Shown here: piece by piece, positions 57,150 through 64,000 of the stretch
Position numbering within the stretch: the stretch's first letter is position 1
Layout of the letters: each line of letters begins with the position of its first letter
Assembly: GCF_018343615.1 (NCBI RefSeq)
Contig: NZ_JAGYPI010000001.1
Span: 1,506,960-1,570,959, forward strand
Direction: 5' to 3'
Source: Bacillus sp. FJAT-49736
Lineage (GTDB): Bacteria > Bacillota > Bacilli > Bacillales > Bacillaceae_C
Length of the DNA: 64,000 bases
The notes under the pieces: generated by a model
The model's database searches: none
What the model was told of the DNA's origin: nothing
What the model saw: only the letters and a program-made list of their open reading frames with translations
Made by a program: the position numbers and the translations under genes

Positions 57150-59957
57150 TTAAAGCCACTTTTCAATCTTATCAATAATCTCTGACAAATTTCCATGTTC
57201 CATTTGGACTGCAGGAATAGACTTTATAAATGCCTTTCCATACGACGTCGTTTCAATTCTTCTATCAAATACAATAACGACTCCCTTGTCCGTACTCCTT
57301 CTTATAAGCCTGCCAAATCCTTGTTTAAAACGGATAATCGCTTCTGGTAAGGAATGTGCAGTAAAGGAATTTTTTCCACTTTGCTTATAAAATTCATTAA
57401 TGGCCTCTGTGATTGGATCATCTGGTGGGGAAAATGGTAATCGAACGATTACCAAACACGACAAATCCTCTCCTGGAATATCAACGCCTTCCCAAAAACT
57501 ACTGGTACCAAACAATATGGATTTATCAAAACGTTGAAAATTCTTTGTTAATCGGGTCCTACTACCTGAGGTAATTCCTTGTGCAATAAGAACGAATTCC
57601 TCCAATAATCCTGAGCTTCTCATATAATCATGAGCCATCCTTAGCAGTTCATAGGAAGTAAAAAGTACCAACATCCTTCCTTTCGTTGCTTGAGCAATTC
57701 CTATGAGATGATTTGTAATTACTTCAGCGTATTCTTGCAAAGAAACCTGCTGAATCTCCGGGATATCGTTTGGAATAATTAATTTTGTTAATTTATGAAA
57801 ATCATAAGGCGAAGGTATTTGTTTTTCTATAACATTAGACATCAAATTTAACCCAACAGCCTCTTTAAAATAATGAAATGATTGATTAATCGATAATGTC
57901 GCAGATGTAAGGAATACGCTTTTCATTTTCTCAAAAAGCTTTTCATTTAATTGCATTTGTACTGTAACTGGCTGAGCCTGGATAATAATGCTGTTTGGAA
58001 GAGCTCGCTTATCGCCTTCCATCCAATACACATAATGATCTAATGGATGAAGTAGAAGTGCTATAATACTAATGCGCAGCTGTTCAAAATCAGACATAAG
58101 TCCATACATCTCTTCTATTATTGCTTTATCCTTGTTATTAAGCTTTTCGCTCTCTTTATTTAAGGATTCTAATCTTTCTTGAATTCCTTTTTGGACATCT
58201 ATCATTAGTGCATTTATTTGTTCTGCACCTAATAGAACGGCATTCCACCCATTGCCTTGAAGAATGTCTTTTTTTAATCTTATTTTTACTTTAGGCTGTA
58301 GCTGCTCTTTCTTGCTGACTGATTGAATGAATTTGCCGAACATCATAAATAACTCATCTAAGGCAAACTCAAGCTCCTGAATCATAAAATCAATTTCAAA
58401 TACATGGTTTTCTACGGTTATGCCATGCTTCTCCACTAATTTTTCTAGTCGGAAATACAGCTGTTTCTTCTCATAAATACCTAGTCGACTCAGCAAAAAT
58501 TTACACGCAATATACTCTAGCTTTATAGATAAATGCTGGCGTGCAGCATGCTCTAAATGATGTGCTTCGTCAATTACGAGATAAGAAAAGTCTGGAAATA
58601 TCTTAACATCCTGTGCAAGCTCCGTGAATAGCATGGCATGGTTTGTTATAATAATATCCGCATCTAAGGCAGATTTTTTTGCAAAAAGATAAAAGTCTCT
58701 TGACACCCAAGGGTTCTTTTCCTTCGTTAAATGCCAATCGTTATGTTTTATTCTATTCCATAATAAAATTCCGCCGCTTGATAAATTTAATTCATCGATA
58801 TCCCCTGAGACCGTTTCTGTAAGCCATACTAAAATTTGCATCTTTGTCAACAGTGAATCATACTGAAAGTCTCTTTCTAATAGAGATTGTTCAAATTTAA
58901 ACATATTCAAATAATGATTTCTGCCCTTAAGTAATACCGTTTTAAATGAAAAAGGCAAAATATTGGATAAAATCCTAATTTCCTTCCTCATTAATTGTTC
59001 CTGGAGCTGTACTGTATAGGTACTTATTACAACAGGTGACTTCTTTGTGTATGCAAAATAGATGCTAGGTAGTAAATAACCAATTGATTTTCCTGTACCT
59101 GTTCCAGCCTCTACGATAGCAACTTTTTCATTTTGAAAGGAATCATAGACAATATCCATCATTTCAAATTGACCGGCTCTACGTTCATAACTCTTTATGT
59201 AGGATGAAATTATCTTTTCCTTTTCATCTGCTGTTTTTGGGTAGATAGGTTTTTCCCTGTAATGATCAACTTTAACAGAGTTAAGTTTCTTTTTAAGGGC
59301 AATACCCCTGTAAACTTCTATATCATGAGGCAAATCTTCAATATGATTCCTTTTTTCCGATAATATATTGTGAAAGAGACTATCTATATTACTTTTTAAG
59401 TGAATCGAAAAATCAGCTAATTTCTCCAATGTAACTAACGGCAGCCGTTTTGCTTTACGTAATAAATATAAAAGCAATTCAGCTGTTACAATTGCATCGC
59501 TATCTGCCTGATGTGGTCTTTCATGGGATAAAGACAAACTTTCTGCAAGCTCTGCCAGCTTATAACTATCTGCTGTTGGAAGTATAATTTTAGCCAATTC
59601 AACCGTATCTATTGTCATTCCTAAAAAGGGCTGTACCCCAACTCGTTCAAATTCATTCTGCAGAAATGGCAAATCAAATAAAACATTATGCGCAACAAAA
59701 ATATACCCCTCCAAATACTCCCTTAAGGTAGGGGCAATTTCCTCAAACAAAGGAGCATTCATTACCATATGATCATTAATACCTGTTAATTCTTCGATAA
59801 AAGGAGGTATTAAGATTTCCGGATTAACAAATGTTGTATATTGGTCAATAATTTTTTCGTTCTCTATTTTGACCGCGGATATTTGAATAATTCTTTCGCC
59901 TTTCTTGGGGGAATTTCCAGTTGTTTCAATATCCACGACAACAAATTTTTGGTCCAT
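57150..59957 (-). CDS. dinG: DinG: DEDDh exonuclease fused to DinG-type helicase domain
   Basis: 935 aa. N-terminal DEDDh 3'-5' exonuclease (FVVVDIETTGNSPKKGERII, FVAHNVLFDLPFLQNEFE, HQADSDAIVTAELLLYL, residues 1-175). C-terminal SF2 helicase-like part with Walker A VEAGTGTGKSIGYLLP (about 283-298), DEAH box LVIDEAHHLEHAA and motif VI RFKQGFGRLIRRSTDKG. It lacks the four Fe-S cysteines found in E. coli DinG and in ypvA. Gram-positive DinG of this form acts as a nuclease (known for S. aureus). ATG 59957 after AGGTGAT. Confidence 0.95.
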   Translation of the reverse strand: MDQKFVVVDIETTGNSPKKGERIIQISAVKIENEKIIDQYTTFVNPEILIPPFIEELTGINDHMVMNAPLFEEIAPTLREYLEGYIFVAHNVLFDLPFLQNEFERVGVQPFLGMTIDTVELAKIILPTADSYKLAELAESLSLSHERPHQADSDAIVTAELLLYLLRKAKRLPLVTLEKLADFSIHLKSNIDSLFHNILSEKRNHIEDLPHDIEVYRGIALKKKLNSVKVDHYREKPIYPKTADEKEKIISSYIKSYERRAGQFEMMDIVYDSFQNEKVAIVEAGTGTGKSIGYLLPSIYFAYTKKSPVVISTYTVQLQEQLMRKEIRILSNILPFSFKTVLLKGRNHYLNMFKFEQSLLERDFQYDSLLTKMQILVWLTETVSGDIDELNLSSGGILLWNRIKHNDWHLTKEKNPWVSRDFYLFAKKSALDADIIITNHAMLFTELAQDVKIFPDFSYLVIDEAHHLEHAARQHLSIKLEYIACKFLLSRLGIYEKKQLYFRLEKLVEKHGITVENHVFEIDFMIQELEFALDELFMMFGKFIQSVSKKEQLQPKVKIRLKKDILQGNGWNAVLLGAEQINALMIDVQKGIQERLESLNKESEKLNNKDKAIIEEMYGLMSDFEQLRISIIALLLHPLDHYVYWMEGDKRALPNSIIIQAQPVTVQMQLNEKLFEKMKSVFLTSATLSINQSFHYFKEAVGLNLMSNVIEKQIPSPYDFHKLTKLIIPNDIPEIQQVSLQEYAEVITNHLIGIAQATKGRMLVLFTSYELLRMAHDYMRSSGLLEEFVLIAQGITSGSRTRLTKNFQRFDKSILFGTSSFWEGVDIPGEDLSCLVIVRLPFSPPDDPITEAINEFYKQSGKNSFTAHSLPEAIIRFKQGFGRLIRRSTDKGVVIVFDRRIETTSYGKAFIKSIPAVQMEHGNLSEIIDKIEKWL

Positions 59958-60053
59958 AAAATCACCTAATTTTTGTATAAAGCTTCCGTACTAGGCAGTA
60001 CTCTATTACCCAGTATTTAAATTAGTGTAGCATAATTTTTTTCGTAAATACAT

Positions 60054-60084
60054 AAAAACCGCATCAAGAATTGATACGGTTTTT
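60054..60084 (-). terminator. Terminator of the panBCD operon
   Basis: AAAACCGCATCAA / TTGATACGGTTTT stem with one mismatch, a GAA loop and a T-rich 3' side on the minus strand, 8 bp after the panD stop. Confidence 0.85.
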
Positions 60085-60091
60085 ATCATGC

Positions 60092-60478
60092 TTAAACCAT
60101 TATAGTTGCTTCAGGCTCATGTGAAATCATTTCTTTAATTTCATTATTCTTCCCCATAATTGCAATTTTAGGCTTATGGAATGGAATTTCGGCATTCTCT
60201 ATCATCGCATAGGAAATAATAATCACGATATCTCCAACCTGAACGAGTCTTGCTGCTGCTCCGTTTAAACAAATAACCCCACTACCCCTTTCACCCGCAA
60301 TAATATACGTTTCGAAACGAGCACCATTGTTATTATTCACAATTTGTACCTTTTCATTTTCTACCATACCGACAGCATCTAAAATATCTTGATCAATTGT
60401 TATACTGCCAACATAATTTAAATTTGCTTCTGTTACAGTAGCACGGTGAATTTTTCCATTCATCATTGTGCGAAACAT
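60092..60478 (-). CDS. panD: Aspartate 1-decarboxylase proenzyme
   Basis: Makes beta-alanine from aspartate for pantothenate. 128 aa. The pyruvoyl prosthetic group arises by self-cleavage between Gly24 and Ser25 in [19 protein letters not shown]. Other features: [20 protein letters not shown] and [22 protein letters not shown] 60478 after AAGGAGG. Third gene of panB-panC-panD; the product joins pantoate at PanC. Confidence 0.97.
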   Translation of the reverse strand: MFRTMMNGKIHRATVTEANLNYVGSITIDQDILDAVGMVENEKVQIVNNNNGARFETYIIAGERGSGVICLNGAAARLVQVGDIVIIISYAMIENAEIPFHKPKIAIMGKNNEIKEMISHEPEATIMV

Positions 60479-60504
60479 GCTGTATCCTCCTTATTTATAT
60501 CCAA

Positions 60505-61353
60505 TCAATTTATCTTCAGTATAAGATTATCGATTAGTCTTGCTTTTGAAAAATGTACTGCAAGCGCAATAATAATTTTTCCACTTATTTTGTTAAGTGG
60601 CTCTAATGATGGATATTGATATATTTCAATGTAATCTATCTTACCGCTTGTAGTTGTTTGTATATGTTTTTTTAATTCCATAATAATATTATTGACATTT
60701 TTTTCTCCATTTGAAATGGCCACTTTTGCCATTTGCAAGCCCTTATGAAGCTGTACGGCTTCTATTCTTTCTTGATCGGATAAATAAACATTTCTTGAGC
60801 TTTTTGCAAGTCCGTCATCCTCTCGCACAGTCTCGACTGCAACTAATTCGATAGGAAAAAAGAAGTCATTGATTAAACTATCTACTACCGCGACCTGTTG
60901 CGCATCCTTCAATCCAAAGTAAACTTTGTTAGGCAGAATAAGATGAAATAATTTCGTCAGTACTGTTACAACACCATCAAAATGACCCTCTCTTTTTTTT
61001 CCACATAATACATTCACGCGCTTTTGAACAGAAAGTTGAATAGATAAAGTGGTTGGGTACATTTCCTCTACAGATGGAACAAATAAATAATCCACTCCTG
61101 CATCTTTGGCTAATTTCTCGTCGCGTTTTATGTCTCTTGGGTATGTTTCAAAATCTTCATTCGGACCGAACTGTAGAGGGTTTACAAATATACTCATAAC
61201 TACTACATCGTTATCCTTCCGGGCTTTTTTGGCCAAGGTAAGATGTCCTTCATGCAAAAAGCCCATTGTAGGAACAAATCCAACTTTTTCCCCATTTTGT
61301 TTATGGTTAAATGCAATTTCCTGCATTTCTTTCCGTGTTGTAATTACTCTCAT
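60505..61353 (-). CDS. panC: Pantothenate synthetase
   Basis: ATP-dependent joining of pantoate and beta-alanine. 282 aa. Class I nucleotidyl-transferase motifs: VGFVPTMGFLHEGHLTLAKK (HxGH, residues 25-44), VFVNPLQFGPNEDFETYPRD-type loop, FGLKDAQQVAVVDSL and DGLAKSSRNVYLS (KMSKS-like). ATG 61353 after GGAGGAAAA, 3 bp after the panB stop, so coupled. Confidence 0.96.
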   Translation of the reverse strand: MRVITTRKEMQEIAFNHKQNGEKVGFVPTMGFLHEGHLTLAKKARKDNDVVVMSIFVNPLQFGPNEDFETYPRDIKRDEKLAKDAGVDYLFVPSVEEMYPTTLSIQLSVQKRVNVLCGKKREGHFDGVVTVLTKLFHLILPNKVYFGLKDAQQVAVVDSLINDFFFPIELVAVETVREDDGLAKSSRNVYLSDQERIEAVQLHKGLQMAKVAISNGEKNVNNIIMELKKHIQTTTSGKIDYIEIYQYPSLEPLNKISGKIIIALAVHFSKARLIDNLILKIN

Positions 61354-61356
61354 TAT

Positions 61357-62190
61357 CTATTTTCCTCCGTAAAAGTGTGTTAATTCTTCCGCTTGCATGG
61401 AAAAGCTGTGGCTCTCCTCTGGAAAGGCTCCACTTTTAACATCACGGATATATTGACCAATGCTTTCTATAGCTAGCTCATTAATATCGCTATATTTTTT
61501 CACAAATTTAGGAACCCTGTCTACACCGAAAGACAATAAATCATGGAAGACTAGCACTTGGCCGTCAGTACCTATTCCCGCTCCAATACCAATGGTAGGG
61601 ATTTTTAATTCAGCTGAAACTTGTTCTGCAATTTGCTTTGGAACACATTCTAACACGACTGCAAACGCGCCAGCTTCCTCACACATTTTCGCATCAAGGA
61701 TAAGCTGTTTAGCTGCTTCCGCCGTTTTACCTTGTACTTTATAACCGCCAAAAATACCTACCATTTGTGGCGTTAGTCCTAAATGTGCCATAACAGGAAT
61801 TCCTGCATTAGTAAGCGCACGAATCATCGTAATCACTTCACCGCCACCTTCCAGTTTGACGGCATTTGCACCACCCTCCTGAATAATCCGGGCAGCCCCT
61901 TGTAAAGTATGTTCACGATTTAGATGATAACTCATAAATGGCATATCCGTTACAATAAAGGTATTTTTAGCACCTCGTTTAACTGCTTTTGTATGGTGAA
62001 CCATATCATCGACTGTAACAGGTATTGTCGAATCGTATCCTAAAACGACCATTCCTAACGAATCACCCACTAATATCATGTCAATACCTGCTTGCTCGAC
62101 AAGCTTAGCACTTGGAAAATCATATGCTGTTAACATGGATATTTTTTCAGCAGTCTCCTTCATTTTCAGAAAATCCGTTGTTTGCTTCAT
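61357..62190 (-). CDS. panB: 3-methyl-2-oxobutanoate hydroxymethyltransferase
   Basis: Adds a hydroxymethyl group from methylene-THF to ketoisovalerate, first committed step of pantothenate synthesis. 277 aa. Motifs: [65 protein letters not shown] and [12 protein letters not shown] 62190 after GAGAGGGG. First gene of panBCD; preceded by a 380-bp leader containing conserved-looking RNA hairpins. Confidence 0.97.
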   Translation of the reverse strand: MKQTTDFLKMKETAEKISMLTAYDFPSAKLVEQAGIDMILVGDSLGMVVLGYDSTIPVTVDDMVHHTKAVKRGAKNTFIVTDMPFMSYHLNREHTLQGAARIIQEGGANAVKLEGGGEVITMIRALTNAGIPVMAHLGLTPQMVGIFGGYKVQGKTAEAAKQLILDAKMCEEAGAFAVVLECVPKQIAEQVSAELKIPTIGIGAGIGTDGQVLVFHDLLSFGVDRVPKFVKKYSDINELAIESIGQYIRDVKSGAFPEESHSFSMQAEELTHFYGGK

Positions 62191-62518
62191 GCAAATTCCC
62201 CTCTCATAAATTGTTCAGGCGGTACCTTAAACCTGCCCTTACAATGGGAAGAAGGTGAAACACTTTTGTTGATAATAATTAAGGCTATTTTCGCATAGAT
62301 TGTTGCCGTACCAAATAAGTTCAACAACCCGTATAACTGTAATACTTTTACAAAAATAGCCATAATTAAAGTTAAAAAGGAGTCCCTCAAGGCAGAAGGA
62401 CTCCTGTAGCAGCTTTCTTTTTGTTTCGACCCTCTGTCCCCGTCCATATTGGATCAAGGCAGAACAATATTCAATTAAATAAAGCTAAAAAAAGGTGCAG
62501 TTCCTAAGGATACTACCC
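62191..62518 (-). ncRNA. Structured panB leader RNA (candidate tandem pan-motif)
   Basis: The leader of panBCD reads on the minus strand from about 62518. It contains: hairpin 1 (62446-62470) with loop TTCTGCCTTGA; hairpin 2 (62378-62405) with the same 11-nt loop, a stable AGGAGTCC stem and a T5 tail, so it doubles as a terminator; and an outer 9-bp stem GGCTATTTT / AAAATAGCC (62283-62291 with 62353-62361) enclosing a TTGTTG / CAACAA stem. The pan RNA motif (short hairpins often in tandem before panB in Firmicutes) is a known class that would fit; I could not verify its consensus here. Confidence 0.5.
62378..62405 (-). terminator. Terminator hairpin in the panB leader / after birA
   Basis: A perfect 8-bp stem AGGAGTCC / GGACTCCT with a 12-nt loop, then TTTTT on the minus strand. 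It either ends birA readthrough or attenuates panBCD. Confidence 0.8.
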
Positions 62519-62524
62519 ATTCAA

Positions 62525-62553
62525 AGTATAGCAAATTTATTTTTAATTGACTA
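62525..62553 (-). promoter_or_regulatory. Putative sigma-A promoter for the panB leader
   Basis: TAGTCA (62548-62553), a 17-nt spacer and TATACT (62525-62530) on the minus strand. The -10 has one mismatch, the -35 two. It would place the start near 62518, in the birA-panB gap and upstream of the leader hairpins. Confidence 0.5.
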
Positions 62554-62572
62554 TTATTTTTAAACCAGCATA

Positions 62573-63553
62573 TTACTTAATTTCGATGTCTGCGGAGTAT
62601 ATCTCATGGATTTTTCCTGTATTGTCCTGTATTTTTAGTACCCCATCATCTGTAATACCTAAAGCTTTGCCAGAAATATTTCCGGATATGGTTCGAGCTA
62701 CAATATCCTTACCTAAAGATACAGCATAGCTTTCCCAAAGGAGTTTTAAAGGAGCAAATCCTTGCTCTAAATAAAGCAAATAATACTTCTCGAGTTTTTC
62801 TAGAATCCTTTTTACTAGGTCTGAACGGGATATTTCCTTTCCTGATTCTATGGATAAAGAGGTTGCAACCTGCTGTAATTCCAAAGGAAAATCATCCTTC
62901 TTCTGATTTACATTCATTCCAATCCCCATTATAATGGCATTTATTTTATCTGAATCAGCTTGTAGTTCTGTTAAAATCCCCGTAATTTTTTTACCGTTTA
63001 GTAAAAGATCATTAGGCCATTTTATATCCGGACTTATTCCGCAAATATCCTCAATAGCTTGCGAAACTGCAACAGCAGCAATTAATGTAAATTGAGGTGC
63101 TTTTCCCGGAGGAAGCGTTGGCCTTAAAACAAGGCTCATCCAAATACCAGTATATTTAGGTGAATGCCAATTTCGGGCTAATCTACCTCGCCCATTTGTT
63201 TGTTCCTCCGCAATAACAAGAGTGCCATGAGGACAGCCATCCTGTGCAAGCCTATGTGCGATCTTTTGAGTGGAGTCCGTTGATTCAAAATAATGGATGG
63301 ACTTCCCTAATTCGTTGGTTTTGAGCCCTAATCTCAATTCATTTTCGGTGATATTCTTTGGGGTTCCGACAATTCTATAGCCTTTATTGCGAATTGCTTC
63401 TAATTCAAATCCTTCTTTTCGAAGTTCCTCCATATGCTTCCATATGGCAGTTCTTGAACATCCTAAAATATCTGCTAAAGCTTGTCCTGAAAGAAACTCG
63501 CCATTTGCATTTGAAAAAGCATCAATCAGTTTTGTTCTCGTTGGTGATTGCAC
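62573..63553 (-). CDS. birA: Biotin-protein ligase / biotin operon repressor BirA
   Basis: Attaches biotin to acetyl-CoA carboxylase and represses biotin genes. 326 aa: N-terminal winged helix (FLSGQALADILGCSRTAIWK, residues 20-39), then the ligase with biotin/ATP site EQTNGRGRLARNWHSP (GRGR), MSLVLRPTLPPGKAPQFTLI, DIKWPNDLLLNGKKITGILTE (catalytic Lys) and a C-terminal SH3-like domain (GKALGITDDGVLKIQDNTG). GTG 63553 overlaps the cca end by 32 bp, as in the cca-birA operon of B. subtilis. Confidence 0.96.
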   Translation of the reverse strand: MQSPTRTKLIDAFSNANGEFLSGQALADILGCSRTAIWKHMEELRKEGFELEAIRNKGYRIVGTPKNITENELRLGLKTNELGKSIHYFESTDSTQKIAHRLAQDGCPHGTLVIAEEQTNGRGRLARNWHSPKYTGIWMSLVLRPTLPPGKAPQFTLIAAVAVSQAIEDICGISPDIKWPNDLLLNGKKITGILTELQADSDKINAIIMGIGMNVNQKKDDFPLELQQVATSLSIESGKEISRSDLVKRILEKLEKYYLLYLEQGFAPLKLLWESYAVSLGKDIVARTISGNISGKALGITDDGVLKIQDNTGKIHEIYSADIEIK

Positions 63554-64000
63554 GATTTGTAATCCACCCCTTTATTGCTTCTTTATTGTTATTTACTTTT
63601 CTTAAGAGAACTGCCTCTTCTATTCTATTTAGCATCTTTTTAATCCATGGTCCGGGACTCTGTTCAAACCATCTCATTAAATCCGTACCACTCACTGCTA
63701 ATTCATCCCTGCTTTTAATAACCATTTGGTTGAATTTATTAGACAATTCCTTATATATTCCAGCAGTGCTTACATTTTTTAATGTGCGATAAACTGTTTC
63801 GATATCTATTGCCATTTCTAAATTCAAAGGGTATAAATCAATAATGGACCATTCTCGGGCATGTTTGTTTTTTAAAGCATGTAAACAGGTCACTAAATAT
63901 TTGATTTTTTGATTAGAATGGCGCCACTTTTTCAAATAGACAGCTGGATCACCAGTTTGCAAGTACAGCATTATTAGCCATATTTGATTTTCTGAGAGGG
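63522..64000 (-). CDS. cca: CCA tRNA nucleotidyltransferase, C-terminal part (cut by window edge)
   Basis: The visible 159 residues are the body/tail domains of a class II CCA-adding enzyme: VTCLHALKNKHAREWSIIDL, LEMAIDIETVYRTLKN and DLMRWFEQSPGPWIKKMLNR. The frame is open to the window end (codons read LSENQIWLIMLYLQ). The catalytic N-terminal half lies outside. Followed with overlap by birA. Confidence 0.88.
   Translation of the reverse strand, partial: LSENQIWLIMLYLQTGDPAVYLKKWRHSNQKIKYLVTCLHALKNKHAREWSIIDLYPLNLEMAIDIETVYRTLKNVSTAGIYKELSNKFNQMVIKSRDELAVSGTDLMRWFEQSPGPWIKKMLNRIEEAVLLRKVNNNKEAIKGWITNRAITNENKTD

Noticed and set aside
62410..62445. GGACGGGGACAGAGGG-like G-rich stretch as part of a dispersed Bacillus repeat or mobile element
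   Set aside because: Only one copy is seen in the window and there are no terminal repeats or target duplications; cannot be decided without the genome.
62187..62457. Minus-strand ORFs across the panB leader
   Set aside because: They run through the hairpins, have no ribosome binding site and resemble no protein; the region reads as structured RNA.

Overview
The window is AT-rich Gram-positive chromosome from an endospore-forming member of the Bacillaceae. Three things support this: strong AGGAGG-type ribosome binding sites with frequent GTG/TTG starts, spore genes (sspL, sspM, cotD, a YjcZ-type peptide), and long stretches of gene order recognisable from Bacillus subtilis (deoD-yozD-yodN-yozE; ypmS-ypmR-ypmP-dfrA-thyA-ypjP-ypiP-brxA-ypgR; ypeQ-ypeP-ypdQ; ypcP-dynA-ypbQ-bpsA; ypwA-ypvA-ypsC-rnpB-gpsB-ypsA-cotD-yprB-yprA-yppG-yppE-sspM-recU-ponA-ypoC-nth-dnaD-aspB-ypmB-ypmA-dinG-panDCB-birA-cca). 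The species cannot be named from the sequence. Most genes lie on the minus strand. No tRNA, rRNA, CRISPR array, insertion sequence or prophage was seen; this is core chromosome with small accessory insertions.

Layout. 1-2.1 kb: end of deoD and small conserved genes. 2.1-4.2 kb: a methyl-accepting chemotaxis protein and a YjcZ-type spore peptide. 4.3-10.9 kb: msrAB, the ypmS/ypmR membrane-surface pair, thymidylate synthase with dihydrofolate reductase, a secreted Pro-Pro endopeptidase-like metalloprotease (accessory), ypjP and a methyltransferase. 11-19.3 kb: bacilliredoxin, HEAT-repeat protein, ABC-F ATPase, HD hydrolase, amidohydrolase, formate-THF ligase, AIM24 protein and a methyltransferase. 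19.5-25.9 kb: MntR, cold-shock protein, two RNase H-like proteins, an EamA transporter, SspL, a FEN-type exonuclease, a sulfurtransferase and a small Cys protein. 26-33 kb: dynamin-like DynA, type III polyketide synthase with its methyltransferase, CheX and a short-chain dehydrogenase. 33.1-35.7 kb: a three-gene ba3-type terminal oxidase behind an FNR-like operator. 35.7-64 kb: the conserved block from ypwA to cca, including RNase P RNA, peptidoglycan and division genes (ponA, gpsB, recU), DNA repair (mrfAB/yprAB, nth, recU, two DinG-type helicases), pantothenate synthesis (panBCD) and biotin ligase.

Points most worth following: the PPEP-like protease between thyA and ypjP, with every catalytic position conserved; a perfect TGTGA-N6-TCACA palindrome placed at about -41.5 of a putative ba3 oxidase promoter; a near-consensus LexA box in the mrfA/yprA promoter; a structured panB leader whose two hairpins carry the same 11-nt loop (candidate tandem pan-motif RNA); orphan terminators upstream of bpsA and between mntR and the cold-shock gene; and the absence of asnS between aspB and dnaD. 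I saw no convincing wholly new multi-gene system here.
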